Source: Leifsonia sp. Root227 (GTDB taxonomy: Bacteria; Actinomycetota; Actinomycetes; Actinomycetales; Microbacteriaceae). Taken from it: a stretch of 64,000 bases of DNA. The stretch is taken from positions 186,001 to 250,000 of the forward strand of contig NZ_LMIO01000003.1 in assembly GCF_001428745.1 (NCBI RefSeq), in the 5' to 3' direction. The position numbers and the translations under genes are program-made. Positions 42,260 to 51,410 of this stretch are shown here, piece after piece. The stretch's first letter is position 1, and each line of letters starts with the position of its first letter. A model generated the notes under the pieces. The model was not told the DNA's origin. It saw only the letters and a program-made list of their open reading frames with translations, and searched no databases.

Positions 42260-44086
42260 ATGCCCGAGCCGCTCCCTCAACGACGTGCTGCCGTTGCCCA
42301 CGCGCGGAAGCCCAGTCGTCGCCGTCGCTACTGGTTGATCGGCGCAGGTGCCTTCGTAGTCGTGCTCATCGGGTGCGTCGCCTGGGTCGGTCTGCGCGCT
42401 CTCACCGCGAAGTCGGAACTCGAGTCAGCGCTTCCGATGGTGACGACCCTGAAGACCCAGATCGTCGCGCAGGATGTGAAGGGTGCCAAGGCAACGTTGG
42501 CGAAGCTGCGGCCCAAGGTCGACTCTGCCCGCGATCTGACCAGCGACCCGATCTGGCGAGCGGGCGAGGTCGTCCCGTTCGTCGGTCCCAACCTCAGTGC
42601 TGTGCGTACGCTCGCGGGCGCAACCGACAGCGTCGTTGTGGATGCGATCGACCCGATGGTCGGCCTGCTCGACACGGTGAGTCCAGAGAGCATCAAGCCG
42701 GTGGATGGAGCGATCAACCTGAAGCCCATCGTCGCGGCGACCCCGAGGGTCGACGCGGCCGCTGAGGCCTTCTCGAAGGCAACGGACGAGGTCAAAGGCA
42801 TCGACACCTCGAACACCATCGGGCCCGTCGCCAAGGCCACGAAGCAGATGTCCGACATGCTGACGAAGGTCAACTCCCAGGTTGCCCAGCTCAAGGACGC
42901 GATCCATGTGCTTCCTGGCGCTATGGGCGAAGACAAGCCGCGCAACTACCTGGTCGTGTTCGAGAACAGCGGAGAGCTGCTCCCGAACGGCGGAACGACC
43001 GGCTCGATGGCTCTGCTCCAGCTCGACAAGGGCAAGATCAGTCTCGTCAAGCAGTCTTCGGCCTCTGGGCGGGATTTCCCCGCCTTCAGTGACTATGTCG
43101 TACCTATCCCCGAGGACGTGAAGAAGCTGTACCCGTACGGGCTCGGCCGTCAGGTCCAGGACCTCACCATCACCCCGCGTTTCTCGCTCACCTATGAGGT
43201 GGCGAAGACGATGTGGAAGTCCGCCAAGGGCGACGACATCGACGGCGTCATCGCCATGGACACGGTCACGCTCGCCAACCTCCTGAAGGCCACCGGACCG
43301 ATCGACGTCCTTCCCGGGCTCCAGATCAATTCCGAGAACGCGGTCCGCATCCTGCTCATCGACATCTACACGATGTACCCGGACCCTGCGACGGTCGACA
43401 GGATCAACCAGACCATCTCCGTCGGTGCGTTCTCCAAGATCCTCGGCGGTGGCGCCAACCCGAAGACCCTGATCACCACGCTTCTCCAGTCGGCAGAGCA
43501 GGGCCGAGTCAAGATGTGGACGGGAAACAAAGCGGAGCAGGACCTGATCAAGCAGACGCCGTTCTACTCGGAGCCACCGGTAAGCACTGCGGACACCGAC
43601 AAGCTCGGCGTGTACTTCATGGATCAGACGCCGTCGAAGATGGACTACTTCCTCAAGGCCAAGGTGGAAGTCTCGCAGGCAGTGTGCTCCGACAAGCACC
43701 GGTACGTGTTCACCCGCGTCGCTTTGAACAGCACGGCGCCCGCGAACGCTGCCGACATCCTGCCGCCATACGTCATGGGCAACGGCGTGCTGGTCGCGCA
43801 GGGCTATGTGCAGATCGGCACCAGTGTGTACGCGCCCAAGGGCTACAAGGTGCTCGGAACTGCGATCGACGCCCAGCCGTCCGCCGCCCCGATGATCGGC
43901 TCGGACGGCGAATACGCGGTCGCCCAGGGCGTGCAGCAGATGGGCCCCGGCCAGACGATGACGCTCGACGTGCTGTTCGACGCCGGCGAGACGAAGACCA
44001 AGAAGCTCAACGCGACGGTGACTCCGATGGTGAATCCGATCGTCACGAGTTACGGCACGCTCGACTGTGCGGCGATCGGCAAATAG
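42260..44086 (+). CDS. DUF4012 domain membrane protein of the glycan locus
   Basis: Uncharacterised protein of 608 residues from ATG 42260. A basic cytoplasmic N-terminus (KPSRRRRYW) precedes one transmembrane helix (WLIGAGAFVVVLIGCVAWVG, about 25-44). The rest is extracytoplasmic: a helical segment rich in Ala, Lys and Val to about 215, then the DUF4012 core with RNYLVVFENSGELLPNGGTT, IPEDVKKLYPYGLGRQVQDL and the segment DIDGVIAMDTVTLANLLKAT. DUF4012 proteins are found next to capsule and exopolysaccharide genes in actinobacteria; their activity is not established to my knowledge. Position at the edge of this locus suggests a role in glycan attachment or export. Only two cysteines are visible, near residues 475 and 602, possibly a disulfide. 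Confidence 0.85.
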   Translation: MPEPLPQRRAAVAHARKPSRRRRYWLIGAGAFVVVLIGCVAWVGLRALTAKSELESALPMVTTLKTQIVAQDVKGAKATLAKLRPKVDSARDLTSDPIWRAGEVVPFVGPNLSAVRTLAGATDSVVVDAIDPMVGLLDTVSPESIKPVDGAINLKPIVAATPRVDAAAEAFSKATDEVKGIDTSNTIGPVAKATKQMSDMLTKVNSQVAQLKDAIHVLPGAMGEDKPRNYLVVFENSGELLPNGGTTGSMALLQLDKGKISLVKQSSASGRDFPAFSDYVVPIPEDVKKLYPYGLGRQVQDLTITPRFSLTYEVAKTMWKSAKGDDIDGVIAMDTVTLANLLKATGPIDVLPGLQINSENAVRILLIDIYTMYPDPATVDRINQTISVGAFSKILGGGANPKTLITTLLQSAEQGRVKMWTGNKAEQDLIKQTPFYSEPPVSTADTDKLGVYFMDQTPSKMDYFLKAKVEVSQAVCSDKHRYVFTRVALNSTAPANAADILPPYVMGNGVLVAQGYVQIGTSVYAPKGYKVLGTAIDAQPSAAPMIGSDGEYAVAQGVQQMGPGQTMTLDVLFDAGETKTKKLNATVTPMVNPIVTSYGTLDCAAIGK

Positions 44087-44350
44087 CTCTCGAACTGCCG
44101 ATGTCATAGCGCTCCGGCAGGAGCCGAGCGTGCCCCTGCGTATGCCATGCAACTCGGACGAGGGAGACGCCGGCGGCGGGCCGTGCGCTTCGCGTCATGC
44201 CGCGCCGCAGGCGCTCGGCTGGGCCTCTCTGACCTTGACAGTGGCACCCTGGTCCCGGAACGCGTAGAACTACGCCGTGCTTCCTCGTGGACCGTTCGGG
44301 GCTGGAGGCGCTACGGTCGCTGGCGTTGCTTCGCGCACGACGGACAGACG
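44087..44350. other. Intergenic stretch without a recognisable gene
   Basis: 264 bases between the DUF4012 stop and the terminator hairpin. Short open frames exist on both strands but resemble nothing and have no ribosome binding site. A TTGACA near 44235 has no matching -10 at normal spacing. It could be a decayed gene or a long 3' untranslated region. Confidence 0.5.
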
Positions 44351-44390
44351 AAAGGGCGGGCAGGGAGCATCGGCTCCCTGCCCGCCCTTT
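44351..44390. terminator. Strong bidirectional terminator
   Basis: AAAGGGCGGGCAGGGAGC 44351-44368 pairs perfectly over 18 bp with 44373-44390 around ATCG, with T-runs at the 3' end of the stem in either direction. It separates the DUF4012 gene from the convergent Bax-inhibitor-like gene. Confidence 0.88.
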
Positions 44391-44406
44391 CGGCGTGCGT
44401 GGTCCG

Positions 44407-45201
44407 CTAGTTGCGCGAGAGCGCGAAGATGCGGAGCAGCTCGAGGTAGAGCCAGATGACGGTGACCATGATGCCGAAGGCGCCTGCCCAGCCGAAGACG
44501 CGCGGTGCGCGGTTCTTCACGCCCTGCTGGATGGCGTCGAAGTCGAGCACGAGCGAGTACGCGCACATGATGACGACGAGGACGCCGATGACGATGCCGA
44601 GCGGGATGCCGAAGATCTGCGTGCCGAGGACGCCCCAGGGGTCCTTGTTGACGCCGGTCAGCATCAAGATGACGTTGATGAACGAGAACACCACGTAGCC
44701 GATCATCGCGATGAGGAACACCTTGGTGGCCTTCGCGGATGCGCGGATCTTGCCGCTCGCGAAGAGGACGAGGGTGACGCCGACCACGACGATGGTGCCG
44801 ATGACGGCCTGGAGGACCACGCCGCTCCACTCGGTCTCGTAGAAGAGCGAGATGCCGCCGATGAAGATGCCCTGTGCCCCGGCGTACGCCAGGGTGAGCG
44901 CAGGGGACGGCTTCTTGCGGTTCTTGAAGATGTTGACGAAGGCCAGGACGAGGCCCACGATCATCGCGGGGATCCACAGGACGGGGACGACCCAGCCGAT
45001 GACTGCGCCGAGCAGCAGGACGCCGAAGCTGACCGCGGTCTTGACGATCGTGTCCTCGACGGTCATGCGGTCGGTCTCGACCGCGCCGGCGGACGGTGAG
45101 TTGTACATCTCCTGGAGGTTCTCGGCGCTGAGCGTCGCAGCCGCCGTCGACCTGTTCTGGAAGGCCGGGCTCTGTGAGAATGCCGGGTTGGAGGTAGCCA
45201 T
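44407..45201 (-). CDS. Bax inhibitor-1/YccA-like membrane protein
   Basis: Integral membrane protein of 264 residues from ATG 45201, with AGAGGA just upstream. The frame extends to 45300 without support. After a Ser/Asn-rich cytoplasmic N-terminus (MATSNPAFSQSPAFQNRS, about 45 residues) there are seven hydrophobic segments, including AVSFGVLLLGAVIGWVVPVL and GIVIGVLVVIMCAYSLVLDF, followed by FDAIQQGVKNRAPRVFGWAG. That last block, with the aspartate after the sixth helix, is characteristic of the actinobacterial Bax1-I branch. Members are proposed proton-sensitive calcium leak channels or protease modulators; the role here is unknown. The promoter overlaps the end of the upstream gene 45263-45796. 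Confidence 0.87.
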   Translation of the reverse strand: MATSNPAFSQSPAFQNRSTAAATLSAENLQEMYNSPSAGAVETDRMTVEDTIVKTAVSFGVLLLGAVIGWVVPVLWIPAMIVGLVLAFVNIFKNRKKPSPALTLAYAGAQGIFIGGISLFYETEWSGVVLQAVIGTIVVVGVTLVLFASGKIRASAKATKVFLIAMIGYVVFSFINVILMLTGVNKDPWGVLGTQIFGIPLGIVIGVLVVIMCAYSLVLDFDAIQQGVKNRAPRVFGWAGAFGIMVTVIWLYLELLRIFALSRN

Positions 45202-45262
45202 GATTCCTCTGATCGCATATTGGGTCCGGACGAGCCGGATCGGTGCACTCAAACCTACCGAT

Positions 45263-45796
45263 TTATCGTCTGAGAGTTCTGACAGATTGCCTTGAATCAA
45301 CCGCTTCTGCGACCCAGCGTGCCAGCCAGGCGGCCGCGACGATGACCACTGTGCTCACCGCGATCGACACCCACCCCTGGGAGTAGTCGTGGATGGTCCT
45401 GGCGAGCACGATGCTGGACGCTATCGGCAGCAGCAGCACGATGTAGCTCAGCAGCGGACGCAGCCGGATCAGGAGCCAGGCAGCGAGGGGCACCGTGAAA
45501 CACCAGGCGAAGCCTGCGCCGCCGAGCATGAGCCAGGTGAAGCCGAGCACGGGGACGGCGACGGCCACCCTGCGCCCGATCGTCGACGGTAGGACGGCCC
45601 AGCCCGCGGGCTGCAGCAGGGAGCCGACCAGGAGGAACGGGAGGGTGTACGCGCTGGTCATCAGGATGAAGCCGGTGCCTGCCACCAGCATCCCGAGCCC
45701 GATGACGAGTCGTTGGCGGTATGCGCCCCAGTGCAGGTCCAGCAGGCCGGCCGGCTCGCGCCAGCGGCTCGGAGAGGGCGATTCCGCTGCGGACAC
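45263..45796 (-). CDS. Small multi-pass membrane protein of unknown function
   Basis: A 177-residue protein from GTG 45796, with about five to six predicted helices from residue 29 onwards (LVIGLGMLVAGTGFILMTSA, AGFAWCFTVPLAAWLLIRL, LLSYIVLLLPIASSIVLA, SIAVSTVVIVAAAWLARWVA) and a short hydrophilic N-terminus. I do not recognise a family. The competing frame 45297-45812 on the same strand is Arg-rich and unlike a membrane protein, so it is a shadow. The sequence before GTG (CAGAAT then 6 bases) resembles the leaderless-promoter pattern. It may be cotranscribed with the Bax-inhibitor-like gene 61 bases downstream. Confidence 0.72.
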   Translation of the reverse strand: MSAAESPSPSRWREPAGLLDLHWGAYRQRLVIGLGMLVAGTGFILMTSAYTLPFLLVGSLLQPAGWAVLPSTIGRRVAVAVPVLGFTWLMLGGAGFAWCFTVPLAAWLLIRLRPLLSYIVLLLPIASSIVLARTIHDYSQGWVSIAVSTVVIVAAAWLARWVAEAVDSRQSVRTLRR

Positions 45797-45847
45797 CGCT
45801 TGATTCTGTCACCCGGATGCGCGTCTGAGAACCCCCAAGGCGCGGGC

Positions 45848-45853
45848 TAGGAT
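45848..45853 (+). promoter_or_regulatory. -10 hexamer of a putative leaderless promoter for the glycerophosphodiesterase gene
   Basis: TAGGAT ends 6 bases before ATG 45860, which has no ribosome binding site. Confidence 0.5.
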
Positions 45854-45859
45854 CTCACC

Positions 45860-46924
45860 ATGCGAGCGCGGACAGCACCCCTGGTGATCGGTCATCGGGG
45901 AGCTTCGGGATACCGTCCCGAGCACACCGCGGCCGCGTACGAACTCGCGTTCATCCTGGGGGCGGACGCGGTCGAGCCTGACATCGTGGCGACGAAGGAC
46001 GGTGTTCTCGTGCTCCGTCACGAGAACGAGATCTCGGGCACGACAGACGTCGCGACGCGGGCGGAATTCGCAGGGAGGCGCACGACCAAGGAGATCGACG
46101 GGGCGAAGCTGACCGGCTGGTTCACGGAGGACTTCACCTGGGAGGAGCTCTCGACCCTGAGTGCCACCGAGCGCCTGCCGGAGATCAGGCAGGCGAGCTC
46201 CACCTTCGACGGTCGCTATCCGGTGCTGCGTCTGCGCGACCTGCTGGAGCTCGTCGACAGGGCGTCGGAGGACGCAGCCCGGCTGCTGGGCGTCGTGGCG
46301 GAGATCAAACACGCGACGTACTTCGACTCCATCGGCCTTCCGCTGGCCGAGCTCTTCACGGCGGAGCTGGCCGAGACCGGCTGGGGCGACAACCCGGAGC
46401 TGATCGTGGAGAGCTTCGAGAAGACCGTGCTCGGACAGGTGCGCAGACACGGGTTCCGTGGGCGCTGCGTGTATCTGCTGGAGGACACCGGCGTTCCAGC
46501 CGACAGAGCGGCCTCCCTCGGCTCGTCCGCGCCAGGGTATGCGGACGACCTCACCGCGCGCGGCCTGTACGCGCTCGGCGCCGCGGGCGCCGCCGATCGC
46601 GTCGACGGGATCAGCGTCGAAGTGTCGCAGGTGCTCGCGTCCGGATCGGTCTCCGTCTCGTTGTTCGAGGACGACCCGTCCGGCATCGACATCGGCGCGG
46701 TGACCTCCGACCTCGTCGACACGGCGCACTCGGCAGGGCTCGGCGTGTACTGCTGGACTCTTCGGCCGGAGAACGCGCTGATGCCCACGGATTTCCGCGG
46801 CCACGGTCGGGACGACGAGTGGGGGGACTGGCGGCGGCTCTATTCGATCCTGCTGCACTCCGGCGTCGACGGGGTCTTCGCCGACCACCCCGATCTGGCG
46901 GTAGCCGTCCGCGACGAACGCTGA
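45860..46924 (+). CDS. Glycerophosphodiester phosphodiesterase
   Basis: Hydrolyses glycerophosphodiesters to glycerol-3-phosphate and an alcohol. 354 residues from ATG 45860. The catalytic start is PLVIGHRGASGYRPEHTAAA (histidine and arginine of the HRG motif), followed by GADAVEPDIVATKDGVLVLR with the metal-binding Glu and Asp and the second histidine in VLRHENEISGTTD. The barrel closes with LGVYCWTLRPENALM and GVDGVFADHPDLA. No signal peptide is visible, so it is probably cytoplasmic, although long forms with the GTTDVATRAEF insertion are often exported in Gram-positives. Its product could enter the GlpD reaction (22551). Confidence 0.93.
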   Translation: MRARTAPLVIGHRGASGYRPEHTAAAYELAFILGADAVEPDIVATKDGVLVLRHENEISGTTDVATRAEFAGRRTTKEIDGAKLTGWFTEDFTWEELSTLSATERLPEIRQASSTFDGRYPVLRLRDLLELVDRASEDAARLLGVVAEIKHATYFDSIGLPLAELFTAELAETGWGDNPELIVESFEKTVLGQVRRHGFRGRCVYLLEDTGVPADRAASLGSSAPGYADDLTARGLYALGAAGAADRVDGISVEVSQVLASGSVSVSLFEDDPSGIDIGAVTSDLVDTAHSAGLGVYCWTLRPENALMPTDFRGHGRDDEWGDWRRLYSILLHSGVDGVFADHPDLAVAVRDER

Positions 46925-46990
46925 CCGAGCGCGACCTCCTGACAGCTCTCGGGCGGGATGACGGTGGTGAAGGCTAAAATCGTTGGAGAC

Positions 46991-49486
46991 ATGACGAGCC
47001 TCCCCGACGCCTCTCCCTCCGCCACCCCGATCATCCTCGACGGCCGATCCGGTCACGGGCGCCCCGGCGACGGCGGGGACTCCGTGAACGACCGCCTGTT
47101 CGCCGGCCTGAACCCCCAGCAGCGCGAGGCGGCAGAGTATCGTGGCGCCGCCCTGCTCATCGTTGCGGGCGCAGGGTCTGGCAAGACGAGCGTGCTCACC
47201 CGCCGCATCGCCGGACTGATCGAGACCCGCGAGGCGTGGCCGAGCCAGATCCTCGCCATCACGTTCACCAACAAGGCGGCAGCCGAGATGCGCGAGCGCG
47301 TCGAGGTGCTCCTGGGCGGCAAGGCACAGGGGATGTGGATCTCCACGTTCCACTCCGCCTGCGTCCGCATCCTGCGTCGCGAGGCCGAGACGATCGGCAA
47401 GACGCAGAGCTTCACGATCTACGACTCCGGAGACACCCGCGCTCTGCTGAAGCGCATCATCAAGGGCCTCGACGCCGACACCCTCGGGTTCACGGTGGCC
47501 GGGGCATCCGGGCGCATCTCCAAGCTCAAGAACGAGCTCACCGACATCGAGGCCTTCGCCCGGTCCGCCAACCTGAGCGACCCGCAGGAGGTGATGTTCC
47601 TCGAGATCTTCCGGCAGTACACCCGTGCGCTCCGCACGGCCAACGCGTTCGACTTCGACGACCTGATCGCGGAGACGGTCTTCCTGTTCCGGGCGTTCCC
47701 GAAGGTCGCCGCGCTGTATCAGCGGCGGTTCCGCCACATCCTGGTGGACGAGTACCAGGACACGAACCACGCGCAGTACTCGCTCATCCGCGAGTTGACC
47801 ATGCCGATCGCCCCCGCCATCGCCGACGAGCTCGAAGCCCAGGGCCACCACGTCGAGTCGATGCGGGATGCGCTTGGCGTGATCCCTGGGGCGTCGCTGA
47901 CGGTGGTGGGCGACTCCGACCAGTCGATCTACGCGTTCCGCGGCGCGGACATCCGGAACATCGTCGAGTTCGAGCGCGACTTCCCCGGAGCGAAGGTGGT
48001 GCTGCTCGAGCAGAACTACCGGTCGACGCAGAACATCCTGAGCGCGGCGAACGCGGTGATCGCGAACAACTTCGACCGCAAGGACAAGAAGCTGTGGACG
48101 GCGGTCGGCGACGGTGACAAGATCATCGGCTTCACCGGGTACTCGGGACACGACGAGGCGCAGTTCGTTGCGGACGAGATCGAGAAGCTGCACAGCGCCG
48201 GCATGGACTACAAAGACATCGCCGTGTTCTACCGCACGAATGCCCAGACGCGTGCGCTGGAGGAGATCTTCATCCGGTCCGCCCTGCCGTACCGCATCAT
48301 GGGCGGCACCAAGTTCTACGAGCGGGCAGAGATCAAGGATTCGATGGCGTACCTGATCGCCGTGGCGAATCCGGACGACACCCTGGCACTCCGCCGCATC
48401 CTGAACACCCCGAAGCGCGGGATCGGCCCCGCGACCGAGACGCAGCTGGCGAGCTATGCGGACGACAACGGGATCAACTTCCGCCAGGCCATGCGCGACG
48501 CAGGCTCGCTCGGACTCGGGCCGAAGGTCACCGCGGCCATCCTGCAGCTCGCCACGCTGCTCGACGACGCGACGGCGAAGATCGACCCGGCGAATCCGGC
48601 AGGCGTCTCCTCCGTCTCCGATGTGCTCACCTTCCTGCTCGACGGCAGCGGCTACCTGGACGTGCTCCGCAACAGCAGGGACCCGCAGGACGAGGCGCGT
48701 GCGGAGAACGTCGACGAGCTCGTCGCGGTGACGCGGGAGTTCGCCCGCAATAACCCGGACGGCGGCCTGGTCGACTTCCTCACCGAGGTCTCTCTGGTGG
48801 CGGCCGCCGACGAGATCGACGATTCCAGCGGCACCGTCTCGCTGATGACCCTGCACACCGCCAAGGGTCTCGAATACGACGCCGTCTTCCTGACCGGCAT
48901 CGAGGAGGACCTGCTTCCGCACCGCATGTCGGCGAACGAGCCAGGGGGACCGGCCGAGGAGCGTCGCCTCTTCTACGTGGGCATCACGCGCGCGAAGAAG
49001 CGGCTGTTCCTGTCGCTGGCCATGACGAGGGCGCAGTTCGGCGAGACCGCTGTCGCCATGCCGAGTCGCTATCTGCAAGAGATCCCCGCCGACCTCATCG
49101 ACTGGAAGCAGTCGCCAGGCACGGCGAACGGCAGAGGGGGCAGCCAGTCACGCGCCCTCAATGCCAGGCGCCCGGGGCTGGGCACCGGCTCTGGTTCCTT
49201 CGGCGGATCGCGCTGGAATGAGAGCCTCACCTCCGGCGGGTTCTCAGCCGGCGGTCGCCCGTCGGACCGTCCGAAGGCGGAGTGGCCGAACCGGGTCACC
49301 GGGCAGGTGCGCGACAACGGAGACCTGGAGCTCGCCTCAGGTGACCGCATCCGGCACACCGATTTCGGCGACGGCCGGGTGACGCAGGTGACCGGCGAGG
49401 GCGCAAAGCGCGTCGCGCACGTGCAGTTCGAGAAGGTGGGGGCGAAGAAGCTGCTCATCAAGATCGCCCCCATCGAAAAGCTGTGA
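46991..49486 (+). CDS. pcrA: DNA helicase PcrA/UvrD
   Basis: Superfamily 1A 3'-5' DNA helicase of about 831 residues from ATG 46991 (MTSLPDASPS). Motif I is VAGAGSGKTSVLTRRIA; motif Ia FTNKAAAEM; motif II VDEYQDTNHAQY; motif III VVGDSDQSIYAFRGADI; motif IV EQNYRSTQNIL; motif V TLHTAKGLEYDAVFLTG; motif VI VGITRAKKRLFL. The C-terminal 60 residues form the PcrA Tudor-like domain (DRIRHTDFGDGRVTQVTG, ending IAPIEKL) that binds RNA polymerase in homologues. A disordered Gly/Ser/Arg linker lies between. An alternative start is ATG 46958. TAAAAT at 46975-46980 is a likely -10. The stop overlaps the next gene. Confidence 0.96.
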   Translation: MTSLPDASPSATPIILDGRSGHGRPGDGGDSVNDRLFAGLNPQQREAAEYRGAALLIVAGAGSGKTSVLTRRIAGLIETREAWPSQILAITFTNKAAAEMRERVEVLLGGKAQGMWISTFHSACVRILRREAETIGKTQSFTIYDSGDTRALLKRIIKGLDADTLGFTVAGASGRISKLKNELTDIEAFARSANLSDPQEVMFLEIFRQYTRALRTANAFDFDDLIAETVFLFRAFPKVAALYQRRFRHILVDEYQDTNHAQYSLIRELTMPIAPAIADELEAQGHHVESMRDALGVIPGASLTVVGDSDQSIYAFRGADIRNIVEFERDFPGAKVVLLEQNYRSTQNILSAANAVIANNFDRKDKKLWTAVGDGDKIIGFTGYSGHDEAQFVADEIEKLHSAGMDYKDIAVFYRTNAQTRALEEIFIRSALPYRIMGGTKFYERAEIKDSMAYLIAVANPDDTLALRRILNTPKRGIGPATETQLASYADDNGINFRQAMRDAGSLGLGPKVTAAILQLATLLDDATAKIDPANPAGVSSVSDVLTFLLDGSGYLDVLRNSRDPQDEARAENVDELVAVTREFARNNPDGGLVDFLTEVSLVAAADEIDDSSGTVSLMTLHTAKGLEYDAVFLTGIEEDLLPHRMSANEPGGPAEERRLFYVGITRAKKRLFLSLAMTRAQFGETAVAMPSRYLQEIPADLIDWKQSPGTANGRGGSQSRALNARRPGLGTGSGSFGGSRWNESLTSGGFSAGGRPSDRPKAEWPNRVTGQVRDNGDLELASGDRIRHTDFGDGRVTQVTGEGAKRVAHVQFEKVGAKKLLIKIAPIEKL

Positions 49487-50520
49487 GGCCTCCGAAGCTC
49501 ACGTCGCTGAGCGTCGAGGTGGGCGTGCGGGCCGCGACCGCCGTCGCGGTTCCCCTGGTGATCCTCTGGGCACTCGGCCGCCTCGACCTCGCCGCGTACG
49601 CGACCTTCGGTGCGTTCACCGCTCTTTACGGCAGGAACGAGCCGTACCGGTTGCGCATCAGGAGCGTCTCCGTGGCAGCGGTGGCCCTCGTGGCCGCCAT
49701 CGCCCTGGGAACCGCGGTCGCCGTCCTGGGCGAACCGCTCGCGCTCCTCGTGCCGCTGCTCATCGTGGTCGTCGCAGGCGGCACGCTGCTGGCGACCACC
49801 TTCCAGCTGTTGCCTGCTCAACCGCTGTTCTTCGTGTTCGCCCTCCTGGTCTGCGCCGCGGTGCCGACTCCAGCGGACGAAGCCTGGCTCCGGATCGGCC
49901 TCGCAACGGTCTCCGCGGCGTTCTCCTGGCTGCTGACGATGTCGGGCTGGGCGGTCAGGCGGCTCGCGGGGACAGCATCGAACCCGGTCTTTCTGAAGGA
50001 GCTGCGGCGCACGCCCGCGGTCGATCGAACGGCCGTCCGGGATGCGCGGGTCTGGTTGTCCGTCGCTCAGAACGTCGTCGGGGTGGTCATCGCGGGCGGG
50101 ATCGCGCTGGCGTTCGGGTTCGGGCACGCGTACTGGGCGGTGGTGAGCCTGGTGGCCGTCATCCCGCCAGCCCGCGCCGCACACTCGCTCTCGCGCTCCG
50201 TGCATCGCGTCGTCGGGACGATCGTCGGCGTCGGCGTGACGGTGCTGCTCCTGTTCTGGTCGCCTCCTCCGCTCTTCGTGATCGGCGTGATCGTGGTGTG
50301 CCAGGTCTTCGCCGAGGTGCTCGTCGGCGCGCACTACGGCACGGCGCTGGTGTTCATCACACCCATGGCGCTCTCCGTCTCGTATCTCGCCGCCCCCGTC
50401 GTGCTCTCGACACTGGCGGTCGACAGGGTGCTCGAGACGGTGCTGGGCGCCGCCGTGGGAGTCCTGTCGGTGCTGGCAGCACGATGGGTCGAGAGATCGC
50501 GCGGCCTCGTCACCTCCTGA
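49483..50520 (+). CDS. FUSC family membrane protein
   Basis: Membrane protein of 345 residues from GTG 49483, overlapping the pcrA stop (GTGA). Two sets of five to six helices: about residues 13-150 and 195-335. The first block ends in ...LAAYATFGAFTALYGRNEPY, a recognisable fusaric-acid-resistance-type (FUSC/YccS-like) feature, repeated in the second half as GFGHAYWAVVSLVAVIPPAR and ...RSVHRVVGTIVGVGVTVLLL. Family members are proposed aromatic-acid or drug efflux proteins; substrate here is unknown. It lacks the large cytoplasmic domain of AaeB-type pumps. Coupling to pcrA is probably positional. Confidence 0.85.
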   Translation: MRPPKLTSLSVEVGVRAATAVAVPLVILWALGRLDLAAYATFGAFTALYGRNEPYRLRIRSVSVAAVALVAAIALGTAVAVLGEPLALLVPLLIVVVAGGTLLATTFQLLPAQPLFFVFALLVCAAVPTPADEAWLRIGLATVSAAFSWLLTMSGWAVRRLAGTASNPVFLKELRRTPAVDRTAVRDARVWLSVAQNVVGVVIAGGIALAFGFGHAYWAVVSLVAVIPPARAAHSLSRSVHRVVGTIVGVGVTVLLLFWSPPPLFVIGVIVVCQVFAEVLVGAHYGTALVFITPMALSVSYLAAPVVLSTLAVDRVLETVLGAAVGVLSVLAARWVERSRGLVTS

Positions 50521-50537
50521 CAGTTCCGGGAGGAAGG

Positions 50538-51338
50538 TCAGCCGATGGAGGCGCGCAGCCGCTTCAGGTACGCATCGCGTGGGCTGTGCCGCAAGCGCGC
50601 GGGAAGGCGAGGATAGATGAGCACGGCCCATCGCATCCACCTGTCGAATCGCGTCTGCAGCCGGTCGTCCCAGGCGAGGCCGAAGCCGGTGCGCACCTCC
50701 GGAGGAAGCAGTCCGACCGTGACGAGTCTGGCCTGCGGGAACAGCGCCCGCATCCACCAGGGGATGGCGGACGGGTAGAGGATCTGTCTCGCCACCCGCT
50801 TCGTATCCGCGTTCGGACGAAGCTCCGCGAGCCGATCCCTCCAGTACTCCTCGAACGCCGCCCTGCTCTGTGGCCACGCATCCGGCGGCACCTGGAGGCT
50901 GGACCCGAGCACGGTGAACTCCCGGTAGATCCTCTCGGCGTCCGCATCCCGAATCATGCCGAAAAAGCGTTCGTACAGGTCGATCATGGTCGCGTACAGC
51001 GTGGCGGCGACCCAGAGCTGGAGCTGCGGATCGAACGCGTTGTACGCGGGTCCGTCGCCCGCCGCCTGAGCTCGGACGGGGGAGTGCGCGCGGTTCACCG
51101 ACCTGCGGACCACGGCGAGCTCCTCCGGCGTCGCATACACGGACGCATAGACGAAGGTCATGGTGGCGTGCAGCCTGTCCATCATCCGAGTGGCGAAGTC
51201 GCTGTGCTCTGCGACACCGCGCCCCACCGCTGGGTGGGCGATCTGAAGGAGCAGCGCTCTGCCACCGCCTGCCAGATAGACAGCCTCGGCCGCGATGTCC
51301 TTCGCGGTGATGCCGATCGGAGCCTGACGGGTTCGCAT
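50538..51338 (-). CDS. Oxygenase MpaB family protein (DUF2236)
   Basis: Predicted heme-containing oxygenase of the MpaB/latex-clearing-protein-related family, 266 residues from ATG 51338 (CAGGATGG upstream). Landmarks: LQIAHPAVGRGVAEHSDF near residue 35-50, with the conserved histidines, the helix TMTFVYASVYATPEELAV, VRAQAAGDGPAYNAFDPQLQ, and WVAATLYATMIDLYERFFG; the C-terminus FGLAWDDRLQTRF is also typical. Some fungal and bacterial members cleave prenyl or polyisoprenoid double bonds. The substrate here is unknown. The frame is open to 51389 without support. It sits between the convergent FUSC gene and the surface-protein gene and shows no operon with either. Confidence 0.85.
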   Translation of the reverse strand: MRTRQAPIGITAKDIAAEAVYLAGGGRALLLQIAHPAVGRGVAEHSDFATRMMDRLHATMTFVYASVYATPEELAVVRRSVNRAHSPVRAQAAGDGPAYNAFDPQLQLWVAATLYATMIDLYERFFGMIRDADAERIYREFTVLGSSLQVPPDAWPQSRAAFEEYWRDRLAELRPNADTKRVARQILYPSAIPWWMRALFPQARLVTVGLLPPEVRTGFGLAWDDRLQTRFDRWMRWAVLIYPRLPARLRHSPRDAYLKRLRASIG

Positions 51339-51410
51339 CGCACCATCCTGCCGCGACAGTCTGCGAAGGTCCGGGATGCGCAGCCACACTGAGCAGGAGC
51401 CGTTCGCCGC

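Noticed and set aside
45809..49078. Minus-strand open frame of 1089 codons
   Set aside because: Shadow of the glycerophosphodiesterase and pcrA genes; low-complexity composition and no domain.
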